From Pseudomonadota bacterium (lineage in GTDB: Bacteria; Pseudomonadota; Gammaproteobacteria; Burkholderiales; JABEVD01), in NCBI GenBank assembly GCA_021848825.1, contig JAJZTQ010000010.1, forward strand, positions 1 to 64,000: a stretch of DNA of 64,000 nucleotides. Direction: 5' to 3'. Every line of letters starts with the position of its first letter. The stretch's first letter is position 1. This document shows positions 7,548 to 17,636 of the stretch, piece after piece. The notes under the pieces were generated by a model that was given only the letters and a program-made list of their open reading frames with translations, ran no database searches and was not told the origin of the DNA. A program made the translations under genes and the position numbers.

Positions 7548-8017
7548 GCCCCTTCAGGGGGCTAGGATCGGGGTGGTCTGTGAGCCGGCAGGCGCCGGAG
7601 AATGCCTTGGGGGGAGCCGCAAGGAAATCGTCCGGGCTTGCCCCGGCGATAGGGCGCACCCTTGCGCCCGGTTCTGCAGCGGGGGGCGAAGCCCAGCCGC
7701 CCCGAAAGCGAAGCGCTCGGGAACACCTTTCCGGGATGGCCCGTCCAGGGCCAGGAGTGCGGCAGCGCGACCGAGCATTGAACCGAAGGGAAAATGCGAA
7801 GTCCTGAAAAGGTGTTCCCGAGCGGTACGCGAAGGGGGCGGCCTGGTGTTGGCCTTGACTTGCCCGGATGAGCGCTCTGGCGCGAGAGCCCCGATTTTCC
7901 GTGCTTCCCAGCGGAAAATGGGGCGGTCGGGATCGGCTTTTGACCCTTCCCAACCCATACCTGCAAGCATCCGGCACAGTATGAGGCAAGTATGCTCCAG
8001 GTATGGATTGGGAAGGG
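7548..8017 (+). ncRNA. Candidate large structured RNA or structured element (about 470 nt)
   Basis: No credible gene occupies 7406-8056. This part is packed with stems: GCCCC-TTCA-GGGGGC (7548-7562), CCGGGC/GCCCCGG (7632-7646), GGGCGC/GCGCCC (from 7652), a perfect 17-bp long-range pair CGCTCGGGAACACCTTT (7714-7730) with 7808-7824, CCCCGATTTTCCG pairing with CGGAAAATGGGG (7891-7923), and 20-nt arms with one mismatch at 7944-7963 and 7998-8017. Overlapping frames on both strands have low-complexity translations. The layout recalls large RNAs such as HEARO/omega RNA, but no associated nuclease gene is present and the strand is a guess. Confidence 0.45.
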
Positions 8018-8056
8018 ACATGCCAGGGCAATCAGAAGCGTGACAAAGGCCAAAAT

Positions 8057-8821
8057 TCAGATGGAGTGCCAGAGGATCAAGGAATCCAGGTTATGACTTT
8101 CACTCCGTGTCTGGAAATAAACGTGCCGGAAATTCAGTTCGCAAAACTGCATGACGCCGTCCGGAATGAATATGCCATCGGCTCTCCGGTACCATTTCGG
8201 CAACTCATTCTTGATGACGTACTCTTCCATTTTTCTTAGATACCTGTGCATCAACTGAGGACTTTCGAAATGCACCACGCACCTCAAGCTGTCCAGCTTT
8301 GCAAAGAATCGGTCCAATTCCCCGCCAGATTTTCCAGAAAGCTCGACCTCGATATATACCCCAAAAAAGGCGTCCTCATCCGCCAAGTGTTGGCAAAGCA
8401 GCATTACATCGGGGCGAAAGTGGATTCCCGGCCCTTGGGGTTCGACCGTGTAATCTAACGCTATTCCCGAGAAGGGGATGCCGTTCCCCCGGAATGACTC
8501 TATCACGATTCTCTGGGCGATCAGGGTATGCGCCATCCTAGCAGCCGAGACTTTCCAGATGTCGACAGGCTCCACCCCTGCCAGATCAGCCCCCTTTCTG
8601 GACAGTCCGAATATTTTCGTGACCGCCTTCCCTTCGACAACAAGACCGGACACCTCTCTCTTCGTCAGTAGCCCTATTTCATGCAGTCGCTCGCCGTAGC
8701 CGCGCATTTTTGCGCCGCTCGCAAGGGTGATGTTTCCAGGAGAGGCGAAGCCGAACTTCCCTACAATATCCAGAACGTCGTAGGTTTTCTGCTGTGCACG
8801 GGTTCTGGGATTAGCCGTCAT
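8057..8821 (-). CDS. Hypothetical protein, replication-relaxation-like (254 aa)
   Basis: The N-terminal ~80 residues look like a winged helix (TYDVLDIVGKFGFASPGNI and onward). The C-terminal half has HFRPDVMLLCQ and GVYIEVELSGKSGGELDRFF, a pattern like the nuclease-fold domain of Replic_Relax/mobilisation-associated proteins. A plasmid- or ICE-derived relaxation accessory role is the best guess. It lies between the structured RNA block and an AlpA-like gene, in keeping with mobile DNA. Confidence 0.5.
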   Translation of the reverse strand: MTANPRTRAQQKTYDVLDIVGKFGFASPGNITLASGAKMRGYGERLHEIGLLTKREVSGLVVEGKAVTKIFGLSRKGADLAGVEPVDIWKVSAARMAHTLIAQRIVIESFRGNGIPFSGIALDYTVEPQGPGIHFRPDVMLLCQHLADEDAFFGVYIEVELSGKSGGELDRFFAKLDSLRCVVHFESPQLMHRYLRKMEEYVIKNELPKWYRRADGIFIPDGVMQFCELNFRHVYFQTRSESHNLDSLILWHSI

Positions 8822-8879
8822 TTCTCTCGCCCCCCTGCAAGTGAAGAAAAATCAGCTTGGAACATATCGATTCGGCTGA

Positions 8880-9083
8880 TCATTGGACACCTCCCTGGGA
8901 GGTGATCCATAGGTTCAGTTCCGATGCTCTCCAGGCGGACCGACGGGTGCCGGTGATCTTGACGGGCTGAGGGAACTTGCCCTCGGCTATTAAGGAGTAG
9001 ATCGTCGTTTTTGAGAGACTCGTTACTTGCTTGACAGTCTCAAGATCGAGAAAAGAATCCTCGATGACAGGTGAAAAAGCCAT
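8880..9083 (-). CDS. AlpA-family HTH regulator / excisionase-like (67 aa)
   Basis: The helix-turn-helix LETVKQVTSLSKTTIYSLIA followed by EGKFPQPVKITGTRRSAWRA is the hallmark of AlpA/MerR-like excisionases that accompany P4-type integrases. Start placed at the MAFSPV methionine (9083); an ATG two codons upstream is equally possible. It lies 250 bp downstream of the integrase gene on the same strand and probably controls excision or integrase expression. Confidence 0.8.
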   Translation of the reverse strand: MAFSPVIEDSFLDLETVKQVTSLSKTTIYSLIAEGKFPQPVKITGTRRSAWRASELNLWITSQGGVQ

Positions 9084-9332
9084 GACCAAACCTCGCCAAT
9101 TCGTTGGAAAATTTGCGAAATCTGTCGATGCACTTCGTTCAGTTTTGGGTCGGGAAACCCGTGGGTTAACTGAATACTGTCAGGTTACCTATTTTTAACC
9201 ATCGAATCAAAATTAATTTTTTAACGATTAATCTTTTTACGAAAGCTTGTACCAATCGCCTGTAAATCTTTTCCAGCGGCGAGATCAGTCGATGATTCGT
9301 GAAGCACCTGGGGCAGGCGGGAACCTGCCCCT
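9084..9332. other. Integrase-excisionase spacer
   Basis: No gene is seen. It contains the 21-bp sequence shared in inverted orientation with 228-248 (here 9248-9268) and a strong hairpin GGGGCAGG-CGGGAA-CCTGCCCC around 9310-9331 just after the integrase stop. The hairpin may end integrase transcription, though no U-run follows it. Confidence 0.4.
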
Positions 9333-10571
9333 TCACCTTTCGTGAACTTTGAACTCGTAAATCTGTGCACCATTTTTCAACTGATCGAGACGATCCGCCC
9401 ATGCCTGTATCATTTTCTTTCTCTGTTCCATCTGAAGCCGAGATATGTCGCGTTTGTAAGCTGCCCTGATTTCATTGGGGTCGGCATGGGCCAGCTGCAA
9501 TTCAATGATTCGAACGTCGTACCCTAATTGCTCAAGGTTCGTACTCGCCATCGCCCGGAAGCCGTGCGCGGTCATTTCTTCCTTACCATACCCCATGCGT
9601 CGAATCGCAGTCAGCAAGGCCATGTCGGAAATTGGCCTGCTCCTCGAAGTTGAGGATGGAAAAAGATATTTTCCTGCTCCGGTTATCGTCCTGAGGCTCT
9701 CAACGATTTCCAAAGCCTGGGTGGACAGCGGCACCACATGCTCACGCTTCATCTTCATTTTTTGGGCAGGAATGACCCACTCAGCCTTATCTACATCTAT
9801 CTCTTCCCATTCGGCATGCCGAAGTTCGCCGGGACGGACAAAGAACAGGGGTGCAAGCTTTAAGGCATGTCTGACTATTTCACCACCCTTATATTCATCG
9901 ATGCTCCGCAGCAATGCGCCAACCTCTTCCGGTTTGACGAGCGCACCAAGATGCTTGCCACGGGAAGGCGGCAAAGCCCCCCTAAGGTCTCCCGTGATAT
10001 CCCGTTCAACCCTGCCGGTTGCCACGGCATAGCGCCATACCTGACCACAGTTTTGCAAGAGGCGATGCGCTGTTTCCAATGCTCCTCGGGATTCAACTTT
10101 TCGCAATGCGGTGAGCAACGCGGCAGGCGTGATGGATTTCATCTCCTTTTTTCCGAGATACGGAAACAGGTCTCGCTCCAGGCGACGGATTATCTTATCA
10201 GCGTGGCTGCCTACCCATTGAGAAGAAAATTTCTGGAACCACTCACGCGCAATATTCTCTACAGTCTCTTCTGAGGCAACAGCAGCTTCGATCTGGGCAG
10301 CGCGACCTTCCTTCTTTATCTCCATCGGGTCAGCACCATTAGCCAGAAGCTTACGCGCTTCATAAGCTCGCTCACGGGCATCTTTAAGCCCAATCAATGG
10401 ATATTGCCCAATTGAAAATGTTTTTTCCTTGCCGCCGAACCTGTATCTCAGCCACCATAGCTTTTTGCCGTTCGGCTGAACGATCAGCACAAGTCCATCC
10501 CCATCGCTGATCTTGTACAGCTTCTCCTTTGGCTGCGCAGCCTGTATCGCCTTGTCGTTGAGTTTACCCAT
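9333..10571 (-). CDS. P4-type tyrosine integrase (about 412 aa)
   Basis: Site-specific recombinase of the island. The N-terminal arm-binding DUF4102 domain (MGKLNDKAIQAAQPKEKLYK, then DGDGLVLIVQPNG) is followed by a core-binding domain and the catalytic domain, with Arg in VRPGELRHAEW, HGFRAM (His-X-X-Arg), LAHAD and the nucleophile Tyr in RAAYKR. It lies next to the ssrA 3' end, the presumed attachment site. Start chosen at MGKLN; two codons upstream another ATG exists. Confidence 0.9.
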   Translation of the reverse strand: MGKLNDKAIQAAQPKEKLYKISDGDGLVLIVQPNGKKLWWLRYRFGGKEKTFSIGQYPLIGLKDARERAYEARKLLANGADPMEIKKEGRAAQIEAAVASEETVENIAREWFQKFSSQWVGSHADKIIRRLERDLFPYLGKKEMKSITPAALLTALRKVESRGALETAHRLLQNCGQVWRYAVATGRVERDITGDLRGALPPSRGKHLGALVKPEEVGALLRSIDEYKGGEIVRHALKLAPLFFVRPGELRHAEWEEIDVDKAEWVIPAQKMKMKREHVVPLSTQALEIVESLRTITGAGKYLFPSSTSRSRPISDMALLTAIRRMGYGKEEMTAHGFRAMASTNLEQLGYDVRIIELQLAHADPNEIRAAYKRDISRLQMEQRKKMIQAWADRLDQLKNGAQIYEFKVHER

Positions 10572-10667
10572 AATCACTCCCCGTGGTCGTCATTGTGGAT
10601 AACGATCATTACCCACCGTTACCCACAGATTACCTTGTTACCCACAGATTAGCAATCCATTACCCAC
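10564..10667 (-). repeat. TTACCCAC direct repeats, putative integrase arm sites
   Basis: TTACCCAC occurs at 10609-10616, 10619-10626, 10638-10645 and 10660-10667, with a variant TTACCCAT at 10564-10571 at the integrase start. Two of the copies share the extension TTACCCACAGATTA. The array lies between the integrase start and ssrA, where arm-type sites are expected. Confidence 0.6.
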
Positions 10668-10764
10668 AAAAAAGGCGGCAGAAGACGATCTTTCGCGAAC
10701 AATGACGAACCTTAACGGAATCGCGAAAATTTCATAACGTCATGATAATTTTGAATTATAAATG

Positions 10765-10796
10765 AAAAAAGCCTGTCTTTTCAGGGACAGGCTTTT
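10765..10796 (-). terminator. Rho-independent terminator of ssrA
   Basis: The arms AAAAGCCTGTC (10767-10777) and GACAGGCTTTT (10786-10796) form a stem. On the minus strand it is followed by a T-run, about 40 nt downstream of the tmRNA CCA end. Confidence 0.85.
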
Positions 10797-10803
10797 AGGC
10801 TAA

Positions 10804-11159
10804 TGGTGGAGGCGGCGGGAATCGAACCCGCGTCCGCAAGCCCTCTACAGGCAGTTCTACATACTTAGTCCGGTTGATTGAATTTGACCCTGGCACGCCA
10901 GCCGAACAGGCTTGCTTCGGGCGAGTCGCCTATTGTTTAACCCCCTGCAAAGCGACCCTGCAAGGCGCGATTCCATGTAAATGACTCCGCTGCCCTTGCG
11001 GGCCCGGCCCATGGACTGCCGGTGCGGAGGCTAGGCCTTAAGCGGCCAGTGCGAAAGTTTCGTCGTTTGCGACTATTGGTTTCCAGCTTTTAACGAGGTG
11101 ACTGGTCCTCGGTATGCCCCACTCTGCTTTGCAACCCACGTCGAAACCAGGTCGCCCCC
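10804..11159 (-). ncRNA. ssrA: tmRNA (transfer-messenger RNA)
   Basis: Ribosome-rescue RNA. The 5' end GGGGGCG (11159-11153) pairs with CGCCTCC before the encoded CCA at 10806-10804. The T-arm sequence GGTTCGATTCCCGCCGCC is intact. The internal reading frame encodes the proteolysis tag ANDETFALAA followed by TAA around 11040-11070. It is single-piece, not permuted. An integrase lies at its 3' side, so the 3' end is probably the att site. Confidence 0.97.
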
Positions 11160-11224
11160 GGTTCGATATGCACCGCTACTATATCATGCGGTCATCGATA
11201 TAGACAGAAGCGTAACGGGATAGT

Positions 11225-11872
11225 TCAGTCGATGAAGGAAAGGAGATCGAGCGGATGGTCTATGTAGCCGTGCGCCCCCCAACTTTCCTGGTTTCCTCCG
11301 GAAAGATAGCCGTAGTTCGCAACGATGGGGGTCATCCCTGCGGCGAGGCTCGCCTCGACATCGCGCCTGTCGTCGCCGAGATAGAGGCAGCGGGAAGGCT
11401 GGACGGAAAGCTTGCCTGCCGCGAAGAGAAGCGGTTCGGGATGGGGCTTGGCGTGCATGCAGCTGTCCCCTCCCACCACCACGCCTGCCGTGAGCCCGAG
11501 CAGCCTGACGAGCGGTTCGGTGTATTTCATCGGCTTGTTCGTGACGATTCCCCAGGCAATGCCCCTCTTTTCCATTTCCTCCAAAAGCGCCCGGGTGCCG
11601 TCGAAAAGCTTCGTTTCCCTGCACAGGTTTTCCATGTAGATTTCAAGGAATCCCTGCCTCAGCTCCTCGTACCCCTGATCCCGGGGGCCGACGGAAAAGC
11701 CCAGGCCGAGCAGCCCCCTGACCCCGTTTGAGGCCTGCGGCCTGATCGATTCGAGCGAAAGCGCGGGAAGCCCCCTCTCCGCAAGCAGGGAATTGAGCGC
11801 AAAACCCAGATCCGGAGCCGTGTCGGCGAGGGTTCCGTCGAGATCGAAAAGAACCGCCGTCAAGCCCTGCAC
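11225..11872 (-). CDS. gph: Phosphoglycolate phosphatase
   Basis: HAD-superfamily hydrolase (215 aa) that removes phosphate from 2-phosphoglycolate. Motif I is [12 protein letters not shown], motif II is in WGIVTNKP, and motif III/IV is [12 protein letters not shown]. The start overlaps the ubiG stop by 13 bp, so it is translated from the mtaD-ubiG-gph operon. The ubiG-gph arrangement is common in proteobacteria. Confidence 0.9.
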   Translation of the reverse strand: MQGLTAVLFDLDGTLADTAPDLGFALNSLLAERGLPALSLESIRPQASNGVRGLLGLGFSVGPRDQGYEELRQGFLEIYMENLCRETKLFDGTRALLEEMEKRGIAWGIVTNKPMKYTEPLVRLLGLTAGVVVGGDSCMHAKPHPEPLLFAAGKLSVQPSRCLYLGDDRRDVEASLAAGMTPIVANYGYLSGGNQESWGAHGYIDHPLDLLSFID

Positions 11873-12552
11873 CAGAGAATGTAATTGACGTCGACGTCCC
11901 CGCGTCCGAGCGAATAGTTCTTGACGAAAGGATCGTATTTCAGGCCGATCAGGTCCTCCATTTCAAGCCCGGCATCCCTGCAGAAATGGGCGAGCTCGGA
12001 GGGCTTGATGAATTTCGAGTAATCGTGCGTTCCGCGGGGAAGCATGTTGAGGATGTATTCCGCCCCCAATACGGCATAGAGATAGGATTTCGAATTCCTG
12101 TTGAGGGTGGAGAAGAAAACATGACCGCCAGGCTTCACGAGCCTCGCGCAGGCCTCCACGACGCTCTCCGGATCGGGGACATGCTCGAGCATTTCCATGC
12201 AGGTGACGACATCGTAATGATTCGGGCGCTCGAGCGCGAAATCCTCGGCCGAACGGGACACGTATTCCACCTCATGCCCGCTCTCGAAGAGATGCAGCCT
12301 CGCGACATTGAGGGCCTTGTCGCTCATGTCTATCCCTGTCACCTTCGCGCCCTTTGCCGCCATCGATTCGGCGAGGATCCCTCCTCCGCACCCGACGTCC
12401 AGAACGGTCTTTCCCGAAAGCGCCGCATTCCTGTCTATGTAGTCGAGCCTCAAGGGGTTGACGTCGTGCAGCGTCTTGAACTGCCCGTTCCTGTCCCACC
12501 AGTGATGCGCATTGTGGCTGAATTTCTCTATCTCTACCTGATCAACGTTCAT
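11860..12552 (-). CDS. ubiG: Ubiquinone biosynthesis O-methyltransferase UbiG
   Basis: SAM-dependent methyltransferase catalysing both O-methylations of ubiquinone synthesis (230 aa). It starts [20 protein letters not shown]. Motif I is [16 protein letters not shown], with TGIDMSD and [13 protein letters not shown] behind it. The ATG overlaps the upstream mtaD stop (ATGA), and a longer frame from 12585 has no support. Confidence 0.95.
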   Translation of the reverse strand: MNVDQVEIEKFSHNAHHWWDRNGQFKTLHDVNPLRLDYIDRNAALSGKTVLDVGCGGGILAESMAAKGAKVTGIDMSDKALNVARLHLFESGHEVEYVSRSAEDFALERPNHYDVVTCMEMLEHVPDPESVVEACARLVKPGGHVFFSTLNRNSKSYLYAVLGAEYILNMLPRGTHDYSKFIKPSELAHFCRDAGLEMEDLIGLKYDPFVKNYSLGRGDVDVNYILWCRA

Positions 12553-13874
12553 TTCAATTTCCCCTCTTCTATCCTGTCCTTCCACCAGGCCGCCTTGGCA
12601 ACCAGCGCCTGTTCATCCAGCGATGTGAATTGTCCTTCGCTTACCCTGATCTTGCCGTCTATCCAGACATGGCTCACATGCTCGCGCCCTGTCGCGTAGA
12701 CGAGATGGGAAAGCGGATCGTATATCGGCGATATCTCGCTCCCCGTCATTTCGACGGCAACCATGTCGGCCCGCTTTCCCGGAACGAGCGAACCTATCTC
12801 GCCATCGAGCCCCAGCGCCCTTGCGCCGTTCAATGTCGCCATCTCCAGCGCGGCTCTTGCGGGAAGCGCATCCGCCCTTCCGCTCATGCCCTTCGCAAGC
12901 AGCGCCGCGAGCCTCATCTCGGCAAACATGTCGGAGCGGTTGTTGCTCGCAGCGCCGTCCGTCCCGAGCCCCACGTTGATTCCGGCATCCATCATCTCGA
13001 CGACAGGCGCAAATCCGCTTGCAAGCTTCAGGTTGGAAGTCGGGCAATGCGCGACATGGCAGCCGTGATTCGAAAGAAGATCGATCTCTTCGCTCCCGGA
13101 ATGAACCATGTGCACGGCGATCAGATTGGGGCCGAGCAGGCCGAGCTTCGAGAGCCGCGATACCGGATTCAGGCCGTATTGTTCGATGCTTCCCTTCAAT
13201 TCATCTCTCGTCTCGTTGAGATGGATGTGGATTGGAAGATCCAGTTCTTCCGCATAGGTGAGGATTTTCGAAAATGACTTGTCGCTCACCGTATAAGGCG
13301 CATGCGGCGCGAAGAAGAAGGAAAGCATCGGATTCGAGCCGAATTCGTCCCTGACTTCGAGACCCTTGCTGATGTAATCGTCACAATCCGCCGCATAGGG
13401 CGTGGAAAAGTCGAGCACCACCATGCCGATTGCGGCGCGCATGCCTGAATCGAGAACGGCCTTGGCGGCCGAACCCGGAAAGAAATACATGTCGTTGAAT
13501 ACGGTCGTTCCGCCCTTCATCATCTCGGCGCAGGCGAGCCTCGTTCCGTCATACACGAATTCCTGCCCGAGATGCCGCTTCTCGGCAGGCCAGATGTGGT
13601 CGGACAACCATTCCATCAGCGGGATGTCGTCCGCCATGCCGCGCATCAGCGCCATCGCCGCATGGGTATGGAGATTGACGAGCCCCGGGATCAACACATG
13701 GTTCTTCAGGGAATAGCGATCCTTCGCATCATAGATGCGGCTCGCCTCGATGCTCGGCAGAATCGCCAGTATCCTGCCTTCGTCGATTGCAACAGCATGA
13801 TTTTCTAGCACGACCGAAGGCTCGACGGGAATCACCCATCGCGCATCGACCAGCAAATCGACATTCTGGGCCAT
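12549..13874 (-). CDS. mtaD: Amidohydrolase, MTA/SAH deaminase-like (TRZ/ATZ family)
   Basis: 441 aa from [13 protein letters not shown]. Metal-dependent deaminase, probably of 5'-methylthioadenosine or S-adenosylhomocysteine. Metal ligands are visible in [41 protein letters not shown] and [11 protein letters not shown]. Adjacent methyltransferase ubiG (a SAH producer) fits the role. The start was chosen at 13874; the frame continues upstream through a terminator-like hairpin that is better read as leader. Confidence 0.85.
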   Translation of the reverse strand: MAQNVDLLVDARWVIPVEPSVVLENHAVAIDEGRILAILPSIEASRIYDAKDRYSLKNHVLIPGLVNLHTHAAMALMRGMADDIPLMEWLSDHIWPAEKRHLGQEFVYDGTRLACAEMMKGGTTVFNDMYFFPGSAAKAVLDSGMRAAIGMVVLDFSTPYAADCDDYISKGLEVRDEFGSNPMLSFFFAPHAPYTVSDKSFSKILTYAEELDLPIHIHLNETRDELKGSIEQYGLNPVSRLSKLGLLGPNLIAVHMVHSGSEEIDLLSNHGCHVAHCPTSNLKLASGFAPVVEMMDAGINVGLGTDGAASNNRSDMFAEMRLAALLAKGMSGRADALPARAALEMATLNGARALGLDGEIGSLVPGKRADMVAVEMTGSEISPIYDPLSHLVYATGREHVSHVWIDGKIRVSEGQFTSLDEQALVAKAAWWKDRIEEGKLK

Positions 13875-13880
13875 GAATGC

Positions 13881-13953
13881 AAAAAAGCCCCTGAGGGGGC
13901 CCCGGTTGGAACATGCAATGGGAGCATCATAACATAAAAAAACTTGCATGCAA
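13881..13953 (-). promoter_or_regulatory. mtaD promoter and terminator-like leader hairpin
   Basis: On the minus strand a promoter TTGCAT (13953-13948), 16-bp spacer and TATGAT (13931-13926) would start transcription near 13919. The short leader contains GCCCC/GGGGC (13900-13887) followed directly by six T (13886-13881), 7 nt before the ATG. The AGGGG in the stem is also the only Shine-Dalgarno candidate. No upstream gene on this strand needs terminating, so this looks like an attenuator. Confidence 0.5.
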
Positions 13954-14040
13954 TTTGGACCGGCAAATGTTAAAATCGGGGATCAAACCGCTTGCTGAAA
14001 CTTATAAATCAAGATCTTCTAAGCCTAACGGCAACAGTCA

Positions 14041-16572
14041 ATGGAACAATTCGCTAAAGAAACCCTCCCCGTCAGCCTAGAAGAGGAAATGCGCCATTCC
14101 TATCTCGATTACGCCATGAGCGTGATCGTGGGGCGAGCGCTTCCCGATGTCAGGGACGGCCTGAAACCCGTTCATCGCCGCGTGCTCTATGCCATGCACG
14201 AGCTTTCGAACGACTGGAACAGGCCGTACAAGAAGTCCGCACGTATCGTCGGCGATGTCATCGGTAAATACCATCCCCATGGCGACACGGCGGTCTACGA
14301 CACCATCGTCAGGATGGCGCAGGATTTTTCGCTGCGCTACACGCTGGTGGACGGTCAGGGCAATTTCGGTTCTGTGGATGGCGACAATGCGGCTGCGATG
14401 CGCTACACCGAAATCAGGATGGCGAGGATAGGCCACGAACTCCTCGCCGATCTCGACAAGGAAACGGTCGATTTCGGCCCCAACTACGACGGATCCGAAC
14501 AGGAACCGCTCGTCCTTCCGGCGAAAATCCCCAATCTTCTGATCAACGGCTCGTCCGGAATCGCAGTCGGGATGGCGACCAACATTCCTCCCCACAACCT
14601 TTCCGAAGTGGTGGACGCCTGCCTTGCCCTCCTTGGCAACCCCGAGATTTCGATAGACGAACTGATAGACATCGTTCCGGGGCCGGATTTCCCGACTGCC
14701 GGCATCATCTACGGCGCGGCAGGCGTACGGGAAGGCTACAGGACAGGTAGAGGCCGGGTCGTGATGCGGGCCAGGACCCATTTCGAGGAACTCGACAACC
14801 GCCAGGCGATCATCGTCGACGAGCTCCCCTACCAGGTCAACAAGAAAACCCTCCAGGAAAAGATAGCCGAACTCGTCAGGGAAAAGAAGATAGAAGGCAT
14901 ATCCGACCTCAGGGACGAATCGGACAGGTCGGGCATGCGCGTCGTGATCGAACTGAAGCGCGGGGAAGTGCCGGAAGTGGTGCTCAACAACCTCTTCAAG
15001 CAGACCCAGCTCCAGGACACTTTCGGCATGAATTTCGTGGCGCTCGTCGACAACCAGCCCAGGCTCCTGAACCTGAAGCAGATCCTGGAAGCCTTCCTGA
15101 GGCACAGGTTCGAGGTCGTGACGAGAAGGAACGTCTACGAACTCAGAAAGGCGAGGGAGAGAGGCCATATCCTGGAAGGATTGGCTGTCGCGCTTTCGAA
15201 TGTCGACGAGATCATAGCGCTCATCAAGGCTTCCCCTTCCCCTTCGATCGCGAAGGAAGCGCTGATGGGGAAAGCATGGCGCTCGAAGCTCGTCGAGGAG
15301 ATGCTTGCTCGCGCGATCGACTCGAGGCCTGAAGGGCTTGCCCAGGAATATGGATTGAAGGATCAGGGCTATCATCTTTCGGAAGCCCAGGCTCAGGCGA
15401 TACTCGAACTCAGGCTTCAGCGCCTCACCGGGCTCGAGCAGGAAAAGATCGTTTCGGAATACGGCGAAATCATGGAGAAGATCGCCGACCTCATCGACAT
15501 CCTCTCCAAGGCTTCCCGCGTCAACGAGATCATCGCAAACGAGCTTTCCGAAATCAAGCGCCAGTTCGGCGACAAGCGCAAGAGCGAAATCGTCATGCAT
15601 GCGGAAGACCTCTGCCTGGAAGATCTCATCGCGCCAGAGGACCTCGTCGTGACGCTCTCCCACGGCGGCTACATCAAGAGCCAGCCTCTTGACGACTACA
15701 GGGCGCAGAAGCGCGGAGGACGCGGAAAGCAGGCAGCGTCGACCAAGGAAGACGACTTCATAGACAGGCTTTTCATCGCCAACAGCCACGACTACATCCT
15801 CTGCTTCTCCAGCCTGGGACGGGTCTACTGGATCAAGGTCTACGAGGTTCCCCAGGGAAGCAGGACGAGCCGCGGCAAGCCCATCATCAATCTGCTGCCG
15901 CTTGCTGAAAACGAGAAGATCAACGCGATATTGCCGGTGAAGTCATTCGACGAAAATCATTATGTCTTCATGGCGACTTCGAACGGCACGGTCAAGAAGA
16001 CGCCTCTTTCGGAATTCTCGAGGCCGAGAAGCTCGGGAATCATCGCGATCGATCTGGACGAGAACGATTTCCTGATCGGCGTCGTCATCACCTTCGGCCA
16101 TCACGACATCATGCTATTCTCGGATTCAGGGAAGGCGGTCAGATTCGACGAGAACGACGTCAGGGCGATGGGTAGAACGGCGCGAGGCGTCAGGGGAATG
16201 AAGCTTGCTGAGAACAGCCGCGTGATATCGCTCCTTGCAGCCGAAGACGAAAAGCATTCCGTTCTGACGGCGACGGAAAACGGCTATGGAAAGAGAACCC
16301 CCATCGTCGAATACACCCGGCACGGGCGCGGAACGCAGGGGATGATCGCGATCCAGACTTCCGAGCGTAACGGCAAGGTTGTCGCTGCGACGCTCGTCGA
16401 GGAATCGGACGAAATCATGCTGATCACGACAGGCGGCGTACTGATCAGGACGAGGGTCATGGAGATAAGGGAAATGAGCCGGGCAACCCAGGGCGTCACG
16501 CTGATCAACCTTGGGGAAGACGAGAAGCTCGCGGGACTCGAGAAGGTTGTCGAAACTGAGGAGGAAGAATGA
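14041..16572 (+). CDS. gyrA: DNA gyrase subunit A
   Basis: 843 aa, full length. It begins [20 protein letters not shown]; the catalytic Tyr lies in [10 protein letters not shown] and the quinolone-resistance region in [11 protein letters not shown] (Asp and Ala in place of the E. coli Ser83 region need alignment). The C-terminal beta-pinwheel includes the GyrA box QKRGGRGKQ. It heads the long forward operon; its stop overlaps serC (ATGA). Confidence 0.98.
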   Translation: MEQFAKETLPVSLEEEMRHSYLDYAMSVIVGRALPDVRDGLKPVHRRVLYAMHELSNDWNRPYKKSARIVGDVIGKYHPHGDTAVYDTIVRMAQDFSLRYTLVDGQGNFGSVDGDNAAAMRYTEIRMARIGHELLADLDKETVDFGPNYDGSEQEPLVLPAKIPNLLINGSSGIAVGMATNIPPHNLSEVVDACLALLGNPEISIDELIDIVPGPDFPTAGIIYGAAGVREGYRTGRGRVVMRARTHFEELDNRQAIIVDELPYQVNKKTLQEKIAELVREKKIEGISDLRDESDRSGMRVVIELKRGEVPEVVLNNLFKQTQLQDTFGMNFVALVDNQPRLLNLKQILEAFLRHRFEVVTRRNVYELRKARERGHILEGLAVALSNVDEIIALIKASPSPSIAKEALMGKAWRSKLVEEMLARAIDSRPEGLAQEYGLKDQGYHLSEAQAQAILELRLQRLTGLEQEKIVSEYGEIMEKIADLIDILSKASRVNEIIANELSEIKRQFGDKRKSEIVMHAEDLCLEDLIAPEDLVVTLSHGGYIKSQPLDDYRAQKRGGRGKQAASTKEDDFIDRLFIANSHDYILCFSSLGRVYWIKVYEVPQGSRTSRGKPIINLLPLAENEKINAILPVKSFDENHYVFMATSNGTVKKTPLSEFSRPRSSGIIAIDLDENDFLIGVVITFGHHDIMLFSDSGKAVRFDENDVRAMGRTARGVRGMKLAENSRVISLLAAEDEKHSVLTATENGYGKRTPIVEYTRHGRGTQGMIAIQTSERNGKVVAATLVEESDEIMLITTGGVLIRTRVMEIREMSRATQGVTLINLGEDEKLAGLEKVVETEEEE

Positions 16573-17636
16573 GGGTATACAATTTCAGCGCGGGGCCTGC
16601 CGTATTGCCCGAGGAAGTGCTTCAGACCGCAAGGGACGAAATGCTGGACTGGCACGGTTCAGGCATGTCCGTCATGGAGATGTCTCACCGCGGCAAGGAA
16701 TTCATGGGGATCGCGGCTGAGGCGGAATCGGATCTCAGGGAACTCCTTTCCATTCCTTCGAACTACAAGGTGCTCTTCCTCCAGGGTGGCGCATCCGCCC
16801 AGTTCTCGATGGTCCCGATGAACCTCGTCAGGGGCAAGAAGTCGGCCGACTACATCAACACCGGCGAATGGTCGAAGAAGGCCATCAAGGAAGCGAAGAA
16901 ATACTGCGAAGTGAAGATCGCGGCAAGCTCCGAAGACAGGAATTTCACCTATGCGCCAAAGGAGCTGAAGCTCGATAGTGACGCAGCCTATGTCCATTAC
17001 ACACCCAACGAGACGATAGGCGGGGTGGAATTCAACTGGGTTCCTGAAACCGGGAATGTTCCGCTCGTCGCAGACATGTCGTCCAATATCCTTTCGCGCA
17101 AGATCGACGTTTCGAAATACGGCCTCATCTATGCCGGCGCGCAGAAGAACATCGGCCCTGCGGGGCTGACCATCGTGATCGTCCGCGAAGACCTGATGGG
17201 GGAAACGGTTCCCGGCACGCCGACGATGTTCGACTACAAGATCCATGCCGAAAACGATTCGATGTACAACACCCCACCCACCTACGGCCTCTACATCGCA
17301 GGGCTCGTCTTCAAGTGGCTGAAGAACATGGGCGGAATCGAGAAGATGGAAGCGAAAAACATCGAAAAGGCGAAGATCCTCTACGACTATCTCGACGCCA
17401 GCGAATTCTTCCAGAGCCCAGTCGCCAGGGACGACAGATCCAGGATGAACGTGCCTTTCACGCTCAAGGATGCTTCCCGCGACGAGGCATTCCTGAAGGG
17501 CGCAAAGGCCGCGAACATGGTCCAGTTGAAGGGGCACAGGTCTGTAGGCGGCATGCGCGCATCGATCTACAACGCGATGCCGATGGAAGGCGTGAAGACG
17601 CTTGTCGAATACATGAAGGCATTCGAAAATGCCTGA
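16569..17636 (+). CDS. serC: Phosphoserine aminotransferase
   Basis: 355 aa, PLP enzyme of serine (and pyridoxine) synthesis. It starts [17 protein letters not shown]; the PLP Lys lies in [13 protein letters not shown]; the C-terminal [16 protein letters not shown] is typical. It overlaps gyrA by 4 bp and serA by 8 bp. Arrangement after gyrA is conserved in proteobacterial gyrA-serC-pheA-hisC operons. Confidence 0.97.
   Translation: MRVYNFSAGPAVLPEEVLQTARDEMLDWHGSGMSVMEMSHRGKEFMGIAAEAESDLRELLSIPSNYKVLFLQGGASAQFSMVPMNLVRGKKSADYINTGEWSKKAIKEAKKYCEVKIAASSEDRNFTYAPKELKLDSDAAYVHYTPNETIGGVEFNWVPETGNVPLVADMSSNILSRKIDVSKYGLIYAGAQKNIGPAGLTIVIVREDLMGETVPGTPTMFDYKIHAENDSMYNTPPTYGLYIAGLVFKWLKNMGGIEKMEAKNIEKAKILYDYLDASEFFQSPVARDDRSRMNVPFTLKDASRDEAFLKGAKAANMVQLKGHRSVGGMRASIYNAMPMEGVKTLVEYMKAFENA

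Larger units (their letters stand above)
1..10803. mobile_element. Genomic island integrated at the 3' end of ssrA (left end outside the window)
   Basis: A P4-type integrase gene (9333-10571) lies directly downstream of the tmRNA gene, a common island insertion site, and is preceded by direct repeats that look like integrase arm sites. The region to its left is rich in IS elements, orphan regulators, an AlpA-like excisionase candidate and hypothetical genes, unlike the housekeeping genes to the right. No second copy of the ssrA 3' end is visible in the window, so the far att site must lie further left or be lost. The extent given is an inference. Confidence 0.5.

Noticed and set aside
7504-8053. 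Four overlapping frames of 120-175 codons on both strands
   Set aside because: They are rich in Pro, Arg, Gly and Ala and overlap each other in the hairpin-packed region. Structured RNA or an element explains them better.
1-10800. Second att copy of the ssrA 3' end inside the window
   Set aside because: I looked for a repeat of the CCGCCTCCACCA-containing end and found none, so the far island end is not in view.
14077-15789. 570-codon open frame on the minus strand
   Set aside because: It lies antisense to gyrA, whose motifs are complete. The translation has no family features and arises from codon bias.
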